A DNA stretch of 64,000 nt from Herbaspirillum hiltneri N3 (GCF_001267925.1 NZ_CP011409.1:1984001-2048000); one strand, 5' to 3'; counted from the stretch's first letter, positions 1-9,728 are shown. Numbers and translations are program-made. Notes: generated from the letters alone by a model not told the origin.

Positions 1-72
1 ATGCGGTGCATCGGGCGTCTTTGTTGCAATAAAACCTGTCAACCTATTTTAGGACTGGACAGCTGAACCGGC

Positions 73-270
73 TCAGTTCCGATCCGGCTCATCCAGTTTC
101 TTTTTCACTTCGAGCCGCGCCGACTGCCGCAAAGCGGAGGCAGTCTTGCGATGCGGACCGGCGGCGCGCTGCTTGGCGGCGACCGCCACCGGATTGCGCG
201 GCTTGGCAATCTGCGAAGGCTCGATGCGGAAGCTCAGCTTCTGCCGCGTTCCCAGCGTCTTGTTTGCCAT
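73..270 (-). CDS. Small conserved-type basic protein downstream of hslU
   Basis: A 65-residue, lysine- and arginine-rich protein with no signal peptide or membrane segment. I do not recognise a characterised family. The start at 270 is well supported, because a near-ideal ribosome binding site (AAGGAGG) lies seven bases upstream. The gene begins 29 bases after the hslU stop on the same strand, so it is probably the last cistron of the hslV-hslU operon. The basic composition could suit nucleic acid or ribosome contact, but that is a guess. Confidence 0.75.
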   Translation of the reverse strand: MANKTLGTRQKLSFRIEPSQIAKPRNPVAVAAKQRAAGPHRKTASALRQSARLEVKKKLDEPDRN

Positions 271-299
271 GCCGCCCTCCTTCCGTTCGCTAGCGCCGC

Positions 300-1652
300 T
301 TACAGCACGTAGCGCGACAGATCTTCGTTGACCGCCAGTTCGCCCAGGCGATCCCTGACATAAGCGGCATCGATTGCGATGGTCTGCGCGCCGGTTTCGC
401 CGGCTGAGAACGAAATCTCTTCCAGCAGTTTTTCCATCACCGTGTAGAGGCGGCGCGCGCCGATGTTTTCGGTCTTTTCATTGACCGAAAATGCGATCTC
501 CGCCAGTTGCTGGATGCCGCTGTCGTCGAACTCCACCTTGACGCCTTCGGTCTCGAGCAAGGCCTGGTATTGCTTGGTCAGGCAAGCGTCAGTGCCGGTC
601 AGGATGGTTTTGAAATCATCGATCGACAAGGAATCCAGCTCGACGCGGATCGGGAAGCGGCCCTGCAGTTCCGGAATCAGGTCGGACGGCTTGGCCAGGT
701 GGAACGCGCCCGACGCGATGAACAGGATGTGGTCGGTCTTGATCATGCCGTATTTGGTGTTGACGGTGGTGCCTTCGACCAGCGGCAGCAGGTCGCGCTG
801 CACGCCGGCGCGCGACACATCGGCGCTGCCTTGCGAACGCGTGGCGATCTTGTCGATTTCGTCGAGGAAGACAATGCCGTTCTGCTCGACGTTGGCGATG
901 GCCTTCTGCTTCAGTTCTTCTTCGTTGACCAGCTTGCCGGCTTCTTCTTCAATGAGGAATTTCATGGCTTCACGGATCTTGATCTTGCGCGTCTTCTTGC
1001 GGTTGTTGCCCATGCCGGAAAACATGCTCTTGATTTGCTCGGTCATTTCTTCCATGCCGGGCGGCGCCATGATTTCCATTGCCGGCGAGGAGTCGGACAG
1101 CTCGATCTCGATTTCACGGTCGTCGAGCGCGCCTTCGCGCAGGCGCTTGCGGAAAGTCTGGCGTGTGGTGCTGCCTTTTTCTTCCATGCCGTCGCCCGAT
1201 GCGCTCTTGCCGCCTTCCGGTGCGAAACCGAAATCGCGCGCCGGCGGCAGCAGGATGTCGAGCACGCGGTCTTCGGCGGCGTCTTCGGCACGCGCACGCA
1301 CCTTGCGGACTTCGCCTTCACGGGTCTGCTTGACGCCGATGTCGATCAGGTCACGAATGATGGTGTCGACGTCGCGGCCGACGTAGCCGACTTCGGTGAA
1401 CTTGGTCGCTTCGATCTTGATGAAGGGCGCGTCGGCCAGCTTGGCCAGGCGACGGGCGATTTCAGTTTTACCGACGCCGGTGGGGCCGATCATGAGGATG
1501 TTCTTGGGCGTGATCTCGTGGCGCAGCGGCTCCTCGACCTGCTGGCGGCGCCAGCGGTTGCGCAGGGCGATGGCGACGGCGCGCTTGGCGCGTCCCTGGC
1601 CGACCACGTGTTTGTCGAGTTCGGAGACGATCTCTTTGGGAGTCATGTTCAT
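300..1652 (-). CDS. hslU: ATP-dependent protease ATPase subunit HslU
   Basis: HslU is the AAA+ unfoldase ring of the cytoplasmic HslUV protease; it recognises, unfolds and threads substrates into HslV. At 450 residues it has the usual length. Visible motifs are the Walker A GPTGVGKT at residues 56-63, the pore-loop motif GYVG at 89-92, the variable I-domain in the middle, a Walker B ending in LDEID near residue 265, and the C-terminal tail ending in RYVL that docks into HslV. It follows hslV by 18 bases on the same strand, the classical order. The first Met is used; the Met at residue 3 is an equally possible start, since the ribosome binding site is weak. Confidence 0.98.
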   Translation of the reverse strand: MNMTPKEIVSELDKHVVGQGRAKRAVAIALRNRWRRQQVEEPLRHEITPKNILMIGPTGVGKTEIARRLAKLADAPFIKIEATKFTEVGYVGRDVDTIIRDLIDIGVKQTREGEVRKVRARAEDAAEDRVLDILLPPARDFGFAPEGGKSASGDGMEEKGSTTRQTFRKRLREGALDDREIEIELSDSSPAMEIMAPPGMEEMTEQIKSMFSGMGNNRKKTRKIKIREAMKFLIEEEAGKLVNEEELKQKAIANVEQNGIVFLDEIDKIATRSQGSADVSRAGVQRDLLPLVEGTTVNTKYGMIKTDHILFIASGAFHLAKPSDLIPELQGRFPIRVELDSLSIDDFKTILTGTDACLTKQYQALLETEGVKVEFDDSGIQQLAEIAFSVNEKTENIGARRLYTVMEKLLEEISFSAGETGAQTIAIDAAYVRDRLGELAVNEDLSRYVL

Positions 1653-1670
1653 GGTGATGTTCTTTGCTCT

Positions 1671-2207
1671 TTAATCGAGAGTTTCGATGATGTGGTTCAG
1701 GTTGGTGTAAATGCAGAGTTCGCCTGCGATCACCAGTGATTTCTTGACGATGTCGGCCGGGGACAGGTCGGTGTTTTCCTGCAGCGCCTTGGCCGCGGAT
1801 TGGGCGAAGGTGCCGCCCGAGCCGATCGCGCCGATGCCGTCGGTCGGCTCCAGCACGTCGCCGTTGCCGGTGATCACCAGCGTGCTGTCGCGGTCGGCGG
1901 TCAGCAGCATCGCTTCGAGACGGCGCAGCATGCGGTCGGTGCGCCATTCCTTGGCCAGTTCGACCGAGGCGCGCATGAGATTGCCCTGATGTTTTTCCAG
2001 CTTGGATTCGAACAGGTCAAGCAGCGTGAACGCATCGGCCGTGCCGCCGGCGAAACCGACCAGTACCTTGCCGTTGTAGAGCTTTCGCACCTTGCGCGCG
2101 GTGCCCTTCATGACCACGTTGCCGAGCGTCACCTGGCCGTCGCCGCCCAGCGCCACGGTGTTGCCGCGTCGGACGGAGAGGATGGTCGTGCCGTGAAATT
2201 GTTCCAT
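1671..2207 (-). CDS. hslV: ATP-dependent protease peptidase subunit HslV
   Basis: HslV is the threonine peptidase core of HslUV, related to the proteasome beta subunit. The 178-residue product starts MEQFHG followed by TT, so Thr7 is expected to become the N-terminal catalytic nucleophile after removal of the six-residue propeptide, a form common in Burkholderiales. The [10 protein letters not shown] segment and the glycine-rich [10 protein letters not shown] region are typical of the family. It is the first gene of the hslV-hslU unit. Confidence 0.98.
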   Translation of the reverse strand: MEQFHGTTILSVRRGNTVALGGDGQVTLGNVVMKGTARKVRKLYNGKVLVGFAGGTADAFTLLDLFESKLEKHQGNLMRASVELAKEWRTDRMLRRLEAMLLTADRDSTLVITGNGDVLEPTDGIGAIGSGGTFAQSAAKALQENTDLSPADIVKKSLVIAGELCIYTNLNHIIETLD

Positions 2208-2438
2208 GCTAATGCCTCAATGTAGGTGTTGCCCAGAGTCTTGCTTTGCTTGTTCTGGTGAAATGGGGACAGCCGGGCAGATTGCAAGGAGTCCGCGGAC
2301 GCGCAAGCCTGCCGGCGCAGAGGCATTATTTTACGCCGCTACGGCAGGACACAGAATGCAGGAGGAAGAAGAGCAGGACAGATGACAATCTGTCTACTTT
2401 GAGAGGCTCAAGAAAGCAAAGAGAATGGCTTACAAAAA

Positions 2439-2466
2439 CACGCCATCCCGGCGCGCACCGGGATGG
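2439..2466 (-). terminator. Palindromic hairpin and terminator downstream of putA
   Basis: An 11-base inverted repeat (CGCCATCCCGG and its complement around a 6-base loop) lies just beyond the putA stop. Read on the minus strand it is followed by TGTTTTTG, so it can act as a Rho-independent terminator. It also resembles the short dispersed CCCGG palindrome near 39,365. Confidence 0.7.
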
Positions 2467-2476
2467 CGGCAATACG

Positions 2477-5400
2477 TTAAACCGACAAGGTCATCAGGCT
2501 GGCATTGCCGCCTGCGGCCGTCGTGTTGACGCACAACGCGCGTTCGGCGACCAGACGCCACAAGGCAATCGGCGTGTCTTCGGCAGTCGGCACCAGCGGC
2601 ACCAGCGCGCCGTCGCGGGCCGCCAGCACGCCGCGCCATTGTGCGATCACCGGACCGTCGACCAGCGCCAGATGCAAGTCCGGCGCAGCGATGTCGCCGC
2701 TGAGTTCGATCGCCCGGCGCGCCTCGGCCGGCAGACCGGCCGGAATCAGCTTGCCTTGCGCAGCCGGCACCACGGCGGTGTTGCCGGTAGCCAGCACCGC
2801 AGCGACCTGGTTCAGCAGCGCCGCGACATCGGCCGCCGCGCAGAGTATCTTGCCGCGCGGCGCGAAGGACAGCGTGTTGCGCTCGCCGGTCGGTCCCGGC
2901 AAGGTCAGCGTCTTGTACAACAGGCTTTCCTGCACATAGGTCGCGCCCAGTTGCGCCAGCTTGGCGTGGCCGTGGGTCGCCGCCCAGTCCAGCAAGGACG
3001 TCAATGGTTCCGATGCCGCCGGCGTAGTGTCATTGAACAGCTTGACCTCTGCATGGCGTTGCAGGCGTTTGAGGTATAGCGGGCCGCCGGCTTTCGGGCC
3101 GGTACCTGATTTTCCTTCGCCGCCGAACGGTTGCACGCCGACCACGGCGCCGACGATGTTGCGATTGACATAGATGTTGCCGACGTGGGCGCGGTCGGCG
3201 ACGAAGGCGATGGTCTCGTCGATGCGCGAATGCACTCCCAGGGTCAGGCCGTAGCCGCTGGCATTGATGGTGTCGATCAGCTGCGGCAACTGGTCGCGGC
3301 GATAGCGCAGCACGTGCAGCACGGGACCGAACACTTCGCGCTTGAGCTGGGCGATGGAGTTGATCTCAATCACGGTCGGTGCGACGTAGGTGCCGTGCTC
3401 ATGGCGTTCGTCGAGCGGCAATTGATAGACCTTGCCGCCCTTTTTCATCTGGTCGATGTGCGCCAGCAGTTGTGTGCGCGCTTCGTCGTCGATGACCGGG
3501 CCGATGTCGGTTGCCAGGCAATCGGGACGGCCGATGCGCAGCTCCTGCATCGCCCCCTTCAGCATGGTCATGGTCTTGTCCGCGATGTCTTCCTGCAGGC
3601 ACAGCACGCGCAGCGCGGAGCAGCGCTGGCCGGCGCTATCGAAGGCCGAGCTCAGGACATCCTGCACTACTTGTTCGGGCAAGGCGCTGGAGTCGACGAT
3701 GAGCGCATTCTGCCCGCCTGTCTCGGCGATGAACGGAATATCGCCGTGCTCGTCCTTGATGCGCTGAGCCAGCGTGCGATTGATCAGTTGCGCGACTTCG
3801 GTCGAGCCGGTGAAGATCACGCCCTTGACGCGCGCGTCGCCGGTCAGCGCCGCGCCGACGGTGTCGCCGCGGCCCGGCAGGAATTGCAGCGCAGCGCGCG
3901 GCACGCCCGCTTCATGCAACAGCTGCACCGCGCGATGCGCGATCAGCGGCGTCTGTTCGGCCGGCTTGGCCAGCACCACGTTGCCAGCGGCCAGCGAGGC
4001 GCTGACTTCGCCAATGAAGATCGCCAGCGGGAAATTCCACGGGCTGATGCAGACCACCGGGCCCCACGCCAGCGCATTGCCGTCGTGACGCGATTGCGTT
4101 GCGTAGTAACGCAGGAAGTCGACCGCTTCGCGCACTTCGGCGATCGCGTTGGGCAGCGACTTGCCGGCTTCGCGCACGGCCAGCGCCATCAGTTCGGCCT
4201 GATGTGTTTCGAACAAGTCGGCGGCATGTTCCAGCGCTTGTGCGCGATCGCCGGACGAGACGGCCTGCCATTGCACGGCATACTCGGTGGCCGCGTGCAG
4301 GGCGCTCTCGACGTCGTCGCGCGAGGCTTCAATGACCTGCCCCACGAGGTCGCGGCGGTCGGCCGGATTGGTGATCGACTGCGTCTGGCCGATGGATACG
4401 GCACCGTCGTGCAGCAGCGGTGCGGCTTGCCATTGCTGCGTGCTCAGTTGGGCGAAGGCGTGCTCGAGTCCACGCAAGGTGTCTTCGTTGCTGAGGTCGA
4501 CACCGGTGGAATTCTTGCGTTCTTCGCCGTACAGGTTGCGCGGCAAGGCGATCTGCGGATGCGGTTCGCCGCCCGATTTTTGCACGGCGACGATGGGGTC
4601 GGTGATCAGCGTGTCGATGGCGACGGCTTCGTCGACGATCTGGTTGACGAAGGACGAATTGGCGCCGTTCTCCAGCAGGCGGCGCACCAAGTAAGCCAGC
4701 AGCGTCTGATGCGAACCGACCGGCGCGTAAATGCGGCAGGCCTTCCCGAGCTGGTCAGCGCCGACCACCTGGTCGTACAGGGTTTCGCCCATGCCGTGCA
4801 GGCACTGGAATTCGTAGTCGTCGATCTTGTGCTGCTGCGCCCAGGTGTAGATGGCGGAGAGCGTGTGCGCGTTGTGGGTGGCGAATTGCGGATAGATGAC
4901 GTCGGTCGCAGCCAGCAGTTTCTGTGCACAGGCCAGGTAGGACAGATCGGTATGCACCTTGCGCGTGTAGACCGGATAGCCGCTCAGGCCGTCGACCTGG
5001 GCGCGTTTGATTTCGCTGTCCCAGTAGGCGCCCTTGACCAGTCGCACCATCAGCTTGCGGCCGCTGCGGCGCGCCAGGTCGGCCAGATAGTCGATCACGA
5101 ACGGGCAGCGCTTCTGATACGCCTGCACCACGAAGCCGATGCCTTCGAAACCGTCGAGGTCGCGGTCGAACGCCAGCGCTTCCATCAGATCCAGCGACAG
5201 CTCGAGGCGGTCGGCTTCTTCGGCGTCGATGTTGAGGCCGATGTTGTAGGACTTGGCCAGCACCAGCAATTGCTTCAGGCGCGGCAGCAGTTCGCTCATC
5301 ACGCGCGCATGCTGGGCGCGCGAATAGCGTGGATGCAGCGCCGACAGCTTGACCGAGATACCGGGACCGTCCTTGATGCCGCGACCGTTGGAAGCGCGGC

Positions 5401-6148
5401 CGATGGCATGGATCGCGTCTTCGTAGGATTGGTAATAGAAGTCGGCGTCGTGCCCGGTCAGCGCCGCTTCGCCGAGCATGTCGTAGGAATAGCGATAGCC
5501 GCGCTTTTCATTGTCGCGGCTGTTGGCCAGCGCTTCGGCGATGGTCTGGCCCGTCACGAATTGGTTGCCCAGCATGCGCATGGCGAGATCGACGCCCTTG
5601 CGGATCAGCGGTTCGCCGCCCTTGTTGATCAGGCGCGTGAGCGCCGAAGCCAGGCCGCTCTCGCTGCTGGTGCCGACCAGCTTGCCGGTGATCAGCAAGC
5701 CCCAGGTAGCGGCATTGACGAACAGCGATGGCGACTCGCCCAGATGCTTGCGCCAGTCGCCCTTGCTGATCTTGTCGGCGATCAGGCGGTCGGCGGTCTG
5801 GTGATCGGGGATGCGCAGCAGGGCTTCGGCCAGGCACATCAGCGCTACGCCCTCTTCCGACGACAGCGAAAATTCGTGCATCAGCGCATCAACGCCGGAC
5901 GAGCGTGTGCGCTTGGTGCGTACCGCCTGCACCAGTTTGCGCGCCAGCTTTTGCGTCGCCTCGGTCCAGCTCGCGTTGCTTTGCACCTGTGCCAGCAGCC
6001 ATTGCACTGCGCTGCGCTCGTCACGGCGATAGACCGCCGTGATTGCCGCGCGCAATGAGGTCGGATTCTGCATGACTTCCTGCTGGAAGACGCTGAAGGC
6101 GGGGGCGAAGAGGGAAGAAACGACGGACGGATGGGAGGCGCTGTTCAT
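2477..6148 (-). CDS. putA: Bifunctional proline dehydrogenase / delta-1-pyrroline-5-carboxylate dehydrogenase PutA
   Basis: PutA oxidises proline to glutamate in two steps: FAD-dependent proline dehydrogenase passes electrons to the membrane quinone pool, then the NAD-dependent aldehyde dehydrogenase domain finishes the reaction. The 1223-residue product has an N-terminal helical region, a proline dehydrogenase barrel (for example LVKGAYWDSEIKRAQ), an aldehyde dehydrogenase domain with FIAETGGQN and the catalytic cysteine in GQRCSALR, and the C-terminal extension of long PutA forms. The N-terminal ribbon-helix-helix repressor domain of enterobacterial PutA is absent, so a separate regulator is expected. 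I chose the ATG at 6148 over an in-frame TTG at 6175. AT-rich operator-like repeats lie about 100 bases upstream. Confidence 0.96.
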   Translation of the reverse strand: MNSASHPSVVSSLFAPAFSVFQQEVMQNPTSLRAAITAVYRRDERSAVQWLLAQVQSNASWTEATQKLARKLVQAVRTKRTRSSGVDALMHEFSLSSEEGVALMCLAEALLRIPDHQTADRLIADKISKGDWRKHLGESPSLFVNAATWGLLITGKLVGTSSESGLASALTRLINKGGEPLIRKGVDLAMRMLGNQFVTGQTIAEALANSRDNEKRGYRYSYDMLGEAALTGHDADFYYQSYEDAIHAIGRASNGRGIKDGPGISVKLSALHPRYSRAQHARVMSELLPRLKQLLVLAKSYNIGLNIDAEEADRLELSLDLMEALAFDRDLDGFEGIGFVVQAYQKRCPFVIDYLADLARRSGRKLMVRLVKGAYWDSEIKRAQVDGLSGYPVYTRKVHTDLSYLACAQKLLAATDVIYPQFATHNAHTLSAIYTWAQQHKIDDYEFQCLHGMGETLYDQVVGADQLGKACRIYAPVGSHQTLLAYLVRRLLENGANSSFVNQIVDEAVAIDTLITDPIVAVQKSGGEPHPQIALPRNLYGEERKNSTGVDLSNEDTLRGLEHAFAQLSTQQWQAAPLLHDGAVSIGQTQSITNPADRRDLVGQVIEASRDDVESALHAATEYAVQWQAVSSGDRAQALEHAADLFETHQAELMALAVREAGKSLPNAIAEVREAVDFLRYYATQSRHDGNALAWGPVVCISPWNFPLAIFIGEVSASLAAGNVVLAKPAEQTPLIAHRAVQLLHEAGVPRAALQFLPGRGDTVGAALTGDARVKGVIFTGSTEVAQLINRTLAQRIKDEHGDIPFIAETGGQNALIVDSSALPEQVVQDVLSSAFDSAGQRCSALRVLCLQEDIADKTMTMLKGAMQELRIGRPDCLATDIGPVIDDEARTQLLAHIDQMKKGGKVYQLPLDERHEHGTYVAPTVIEINSIAQLKREVFGPVLHVLRYRRDQLPQLIDTINASGYGLTLGVHSRIDETIAFVADRAHVGNIYVNRNIVGAVVGVQPFGGEGKSGTGPKAGGPLYLKRLQRHAEVKLFNDTTPAASEPLTSLLDWAATHGHAKLAQLGATYVQESLLYKTLTLPGPTGERNTLSFAPRGKILCAAADVAALLNQVAAVLATGNTAVVPAAQGKLIPAGLPAEARRAIELSGDIAAPDLHLALVDGPVIAQWRGVLAARDGALVPLVPTAEDTPIALWRLVAERALCVNTTAAGGNASLMTLSV

Positions 6149-6248
6149 ATTGGTTTGTCTCGGAAAATTCAGCAAAATACGGTTTTTGCCTGCTGCGATT
6201 CTATTCGGGATTAACCAATATTAATTCTGCATTTAAGGTAGATATTAC

Positions 6249-6289
6249 GAATTTAATTTTTCTTAATTAAATTTAAGAGAATTAAATTC
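6249..6289. promoter_or_regulatory. AT-rich inverted repeat upstream of putA (possible Lrp-type site)
   Basis: The decamer GAATTTAATT at 6249-6258 is repeated as its exact complement at 6280-6289, with another palindromic AT stretch between them. The site lies about 100 bases upstream of putA. Proline-responsive Lrp-family regulators bind such AT-rich repeats, and this PutA lacks its own DNA-binding domain. The assignment to a regulator is an inference. Confidence 0.4.
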
Positions 6290-6309
6290 TCAACCATGCT
6301 GACCCAAGG

Positions 6310-6346
6310 AAAAACAAAAACGCCCGCCGGGTGAACACGGCGGGCG
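6310..6346 (-). terminator. Rho-independent terminator of the RcnB-like gene
   Basis: A GC-rich stem (CGCCCGCCG and CGGCGGGCG around a short loop, 6321-6346) lies just after the stop codon at 6364. On the minus strand it is followed by a T-rich run corresponding to the A-rich stretch at 6309-6320. Confidence 0.85.
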
Positions 6347-6363
6347 TATCGGCAAGGCTGAAT

Positions 6364-6795
6364 TTAATTACCGAGAAGCAATTGCAGGATGATGCCGGTG
6401 CCGATTGCCACCAGCACGTAATCGCCGCCGGTCTGCACCCACTGATAGCCGCGCGGCGGCGGGCTCAGGCGATGTTCGCGCCAGTTGTTGACGACGTACT
6501 GGCGGTTGCGGTATTCCGGCGGCAGGCGATCGCCGCGATGAAAGGCGTGGTTGGGACCGGCGCCGCGCTCATCGCGACGATCAGGACCGCGGTGGTCGTC
6601 GCGGCGGTTGTCGTGTCGGCCATCATGGCGATCATCGTGACGATCGTCATGGCGATCGGGCGGACCGCGGCGATCATCCTGGCCTGGCGGCGGACGGCGG
6701 TCATCGCGGCCGTATTGTTGCGCCTGGGCCAAGGGTAAGGTGCCGACGCCGAGCGTCAGGACGAGAACCGAGGAGACGATGGATTTCTTATTCAT
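6364..6795 (-). CDS. RcnB-family periplasmic protein with Arg/Asp/His-rich linker
   Basis: A 143-residue secreted protein. A Sec signal peptide (basic start, hydrophobic core, cleavage after AQA near residue 26) is followed by a low-complexity stretch rich in Asp, Arg and His with DDRHDDRH-type repeats. A compact C-terminal domain contains YVVNNWREHRL and PPRGYQWVQTGGDYVL, the hallmark of the RcnB family, and ends in a hydrophobic segment. RcnB in enteric bacteria is a periplasmic protein linked to nickel and cobalt homeostasis; the His- and Asp-rich linker is compatible with metal binding, but no metal transporter is adjacent. The start at 6795 was chosen because GGAG lies just upstream and the signal peptide then begins correctly. 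Confidence 0.8.
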   Translation of the reverse strand: MNKKSIVSSVLVLTLGVGTLPLAQAQQYGRDDRRPPPGQDDRRGPPDRHDDRHDDRHDGRHDNRRDDHRGPDRRDERGAGPNHAFHRGDRLPPEYRNRQYVVNNWREHRLSPPPRGYQWVQTGGDYVLVAIGTGIILQLLLGN

Positions 6796-6950
6796 GGAGG
6801 GCTCCTTGCGATAGGGAAAGTCTGAAGCCCGCCGCATGCAGTGTTGCTCACGATGCGGCGGGACCATACAGTGGATACCCCGGCAAGCCCCTTCGTTCCC
6901 TCAAGGATGTATCTGAATGCTACCGGACGATCTGTCCGGATCAGCCTGGT

Positions 6951-7676
6951 TTACCCTTCCCCCAAATAAGCCGCCTTCACGCGCGGATCATTGAGCATCT
7001 CGCTGGCATTGCCGCTCATGGTGATGAGTCCCGACTCCATCACATACCCGCGATGCGCCGCCTCCAGCGCCAGCTTGGCGTTCTGCTCCACCAGCAGGAT
7101 CGTGATGCCCTGTGCCGACACGTTGCGGATCACCTCGAAGATCTTCTCCACCATGATCGGTGACAGTCCCATCGACGGTTCATCCAGCAGCAGCAGTTTC
7201 GGATGGCTCATCAGCGCACGCGCCATCGCCAGCATCTGCTGTTCCCCGCCCGACAGCGTGCCGGCCATCTGGCTCGCCCGCTCCTTCAACCGCGGGAAGA
7301 CGCTGAACCAGTGCTCGATGTCGCGGGCGATCTGCTGCTTGTCGTCGCTGGTGTAGGCGCCCATGAGGAGGTTCTCGTGGATGCTCATGCGCGTAAAGAC
7401 GCCCCGGCCTTCCGGCACCATCGCCAGCTTTTGCTGCACCAGGTTGAAGGAGCTTTGCCCCTTCAGCGGCTGGCCGAGGTAGCTGATGTGGCCGCCCACT
7501 TTCGAGTCCGGCAGCGTGCCGGTGACGGCCTTGAGGGTGGTGGTCTTGCCTGCGCCATTGGCCCCGATCAGGGTCACCAGTTCGCCTTCGTTGACTTCCA
7601 GGCTCGCGCCCTTGACGGCCTTGATGCCGCCGTAGGCCACGCTCAGGTCTTCGATTTTCAGGATGTTCGTTGTCAT
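6951..7676 (-). CDS. livF: Branched-chain amino acid-type ABC transporter ATPase LivF (first system)
   Basis: One of the two cytoplasmic ATPases of a HAAT-family (LIV-type) importer. The 241-residue protein has Walker A GANGAGKTT at 38-46, the signature LSGGEQQ, and Walker B LLLLDEPSMGL. It is the last gene of livH-livM-livG-livF, separated from livG by 24 bases. No periplasmic binding protein is encoded in this operon, so the substrate cannot be fixed from context. A second complete set lies at 41-45.6 kb. Confidence 0.93.
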   Translation of the reverse strand: MTTNILKIEDLSVAYGGIKAVKGASLEVNEGELVTLIGANGAGKTTTLKAVTGTLPDSKVGGHISYLGQPLKGQSSFNLVQQKLAMVPEGRGVFTRMSIHENLLMGAYTSDDKQQIARDIEHWFSVFPRLKERASQMAGTLSGGEQQMLAMARALMSHPKLLLLDEPSMGLSPIMVEKIFEVIRNVSAQGITILLVEQNAKLALEAAHRGYVMESGLITMSGNASEMLNDPRVKAAYLGEG

Positions 7677-7700
7677 TGTGATCTTTCCGTTTTCCGTCTC

Positions 7701-8471
7701 TTAATGACTGGCGCCGAGGTAGGCTTCAATCACGGCGGGGTTCTTCTGCACGTCGGCCGGCACCCCTTCGGCAATCGGCTTGCCGTAGTCCAGCACCGTC
7801 AACCGGTTGCACAGGCCCATCATCAGTTTGACGTCGTGTTCGATCAGCAGGATCGTCTTGCCTTCGGCCTGGATCTTGACCAGCAGTTCGCGCAGGCCGA
7901 TCTTCTCGGTGGCGTTCATGCCGGCAGCCGGTTCGTCCAGTGCCAGCAGTTGCGGTTCGGTGGCCAGCGCGCGGGCGATTTCCAGTCTTCTCTGGTCGCC
8001 GTACGACAGGTGCCGTGCCGTTCTGGAGGCGAATTTGCCGATGCCGACGAAGTCGAGCAGCTTCTGCGATTTGTCCTTGATCGCCGCTTCTTCGTCGCGG
8101 GCGGCCTTGTGCCGGAACACGGCGCCGAAGACGTTCTGTTTCGTTCTGACATGGCAGCCGACCATGACGTTTTCCAGGACGGTCATGTCGCCGAAGAGGC
8201 GGATGTTCTGGAAGGTGCGGGCAATGCCGGCCTTGGCCACTTCGTGCGGGGCGCTGGGGCTGTAGGGCTTGCCGGCCAGCTCGAAACTGCCGGTGTCGGG
8301 CTGGTACAGGCCGGTGATGACGTTGAAGAAGGTGGTCTTGCCGGCGCCGTTGGGGCCGATCAGGCCGTAGATCTGGCCTTGTTCAATGGTCAGGCTTACG
8401 CCCGAGAGGGCTTGCAGGCCGCCGAAGCGTTTGCTGACGTCGGCGATTTTTAACAGGGTGCTGGTGCTCAT
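7701..8471 (-). CDS. livG: Branched-chain amino acid-type ABC transporter ATPase LivG (first system)
   Basis: Second ATPase of the LIV-type importer, 256 residues, with Walker A GPNGAGKTT at 39-47, the variant signature LSYGDQRR typical of LivG, and Walker B LLALDEPAAGMN. It is 39 bases downstream of livM and 24 upstream of livF on the same strand, in the canonical HMGF order. LivG and LivF form the heterodimeric motor that drives solute passage through LivH-LivM. Confidence 0.94.
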   Translation of the reverse strand: MSTSTLLKIADVSKRFGGLQALSGVSLTIEQGQIYGLIGPNGAGKTTFFNVITGLYQPDTGSFELAGKPYSPSAPHEVAKAGIARTFQNIRLFGDMTVLENVMVGCHVRTKQNVFGAVFRHKAARDEEAAIKDKSQKLLDFVGIGKFASRTARHLSYGDQRRLEIARALATEPQLLALDEPAAGMNATEKIGLRELLVKIQAEGKTILLIEHDVKLMMGLCNRLTVLDYGKPIAEGVPADVQKNPAVIEAYLGASH

Positions 8472-8510
8472 GGATTCGTCCTCTGCTGTCTTTTCTATGC
8501 GCGTCGATGG

Positions 8511-9728
8511 TTATGCTTTGACGACACCGACGGCATCACTGCCATGCGGGTGGTCGGCTTCGGGCCGGTCTTCGTGGCGCGGCGAGGGCCACAGGCCGGC
8601 AGGACGGTTGAGCATGATGACCACCATGGCCAGTCCGTAGAGCAGCTGGCGCAGCACTTCGGCGTCGATCCAGACTTTACCGAACAGGCTCATCTGCACC
8701 GGCTCCACCACGTGGCGCAGGACTTCCGGCAAGGCGGCCAGGATGACGCCGCCGAGCACCACGCCGGGGATGTGGCCGATGCCGCCCAGCACGACCATGG
8801 CCAGCACCGCAATCGATTCGGTCAGGGAGAAGGATTCCGGCGAGACGAATCCCTGGAAGGAGGCGAACATGGCGCCGGCCACGCCGCCGAAGGAGGCGCC
8901 CATGGCAAACGCCAGCAGTTTCACGTTGCGGGTGTTGATGCCCATGGCCTTGGCGGCGATCTCGTCTTCGCGGATGGCGACCCAGGCGCGGCCCAGGCGC
9001 GAGTCTTGCAGCCGGATCGAGAAGAAGATCACGCCGATGCACAGCAGCAGGAAGAGGAAGTAGTAGGCGTTCACCGAGGGCATTGAGAAGCCGAGAAACT
9101 TGACGATCGAGCCGGAGCCGGGTTCGCCGGCCAGCGAGACGCCGAAGACGCGGATCGGGTCGATCAGGTTGATCCCTTGCGGGCCGTTGGTGATGTTGAC
9201 CGGCGCATTGAGGTTGTTCATGAAGATGCGGATGATTTCACCGAAGCCCAGGGTCACGATGGCGAGGTAGTCGCCGCGCAGCTTCAGGGTCGGGGCGCCC
9301 AGCAAGGCGCCGAACAAGGCGGCAATCAATGCCGACAGCGGTACGATGATCCACAGCGACAGGTGGATGCCGGTCTGCACGATCTGCGGGCCGCACACCA
9401 TCACGAGGAAGTTGCCCACCGCAGGGTAGGTGTTGACGAAGGATTGCAGCACGTCGGCGAACTGCGGCGAGGCCAGCAAACCGGCGGTATACGCGCCGAT
9501 GGCGTAGAACGCGATGTAGCCCAGGTCGAGCAGGCCGGCAAAGCCCACCACCACGTTCAGGCCCAGGGCCAGCATGATGTACAGCAGGGCGATGTCCATG
9601 ATGCGTACCCAGGAATTGCCGAACTGGCTGGCAATGAAGGGGAAGATGATCATGAGGATCAACAGCGCCACCAGGCTGATATTGGCCTGGCGCGGGTTGC
9701 GTTTCTTGTCGAAGCTGAGGAAGGCCAT
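8511..9728 (-). CDS. livM: Branched-chain amino acid-type ABC transporter permease LivM (first system)
   Basis: Inner-membrane permease of 405 residues with about ten hydrophobic segments and the family motif region GDYLAIVTLGFGEI followed by the coupling-helix region around AIREDEIAAKAMGINTRN. It is longer than the LivM of the second system (296 residues) owing to an N-terminal extension, an inserted stretch between the early helices and a hydrophilic tail after GLWPSPRHED. It lies 31 bases downstream of livH. Confidence 0.93.
   Translation of the reverse strand: MAFLSFDKKRNPRQANISLVALLILMIIFPFIASQFGNSWVRIMDIALLYIMLALGLNVVVGFAGLLDLGYIAFYAIGAYTAGLLASPQFADVLQSFVNTYPAVGNFLVMVCGPQIVQTGIHLSLWIIVPLSALIAALFGALLGAPTLKLRGDYLAIVTLGFGEIIRIFMNNLNAPVNITNGPQGINLIDPIRVFGVSLAGEPGSGSIVKFLGFSMPSVNAYYFLFLLLCIGVIFFSIRLQDSRLGRAWVAIREDEIAAKAMGINTRNVKLLAFAMGASFGGVAGAMFASFQGFVSPESFSLTESIAVLAMVVLGGIGHIPGVVLGGVILAALPEVLRHVVEPVQMSLFGKVWIDAEVLRQLLYGLAMVVIMLNRPAGLWPSPRHEDRPEADHPHGSDAVGVVKA

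Noticed and set aside
3131..6058. 975-codon open frame antisense to putA
   Set aside because: It is a shadow of the GC-rich putA coding frame: His/Arg/Gln/Val-rich with no domain, no ribosome binding site, and fully covered by a certain gene. The same holds for long antisense frames over hslU, ppc (52,513-54,357) and nadE.
6923..6939. CCGGAC-GTCCGG hairpin after livF
   Set aside because: Short stem without a T-run on the minus strand; too weak to call as a terminator.
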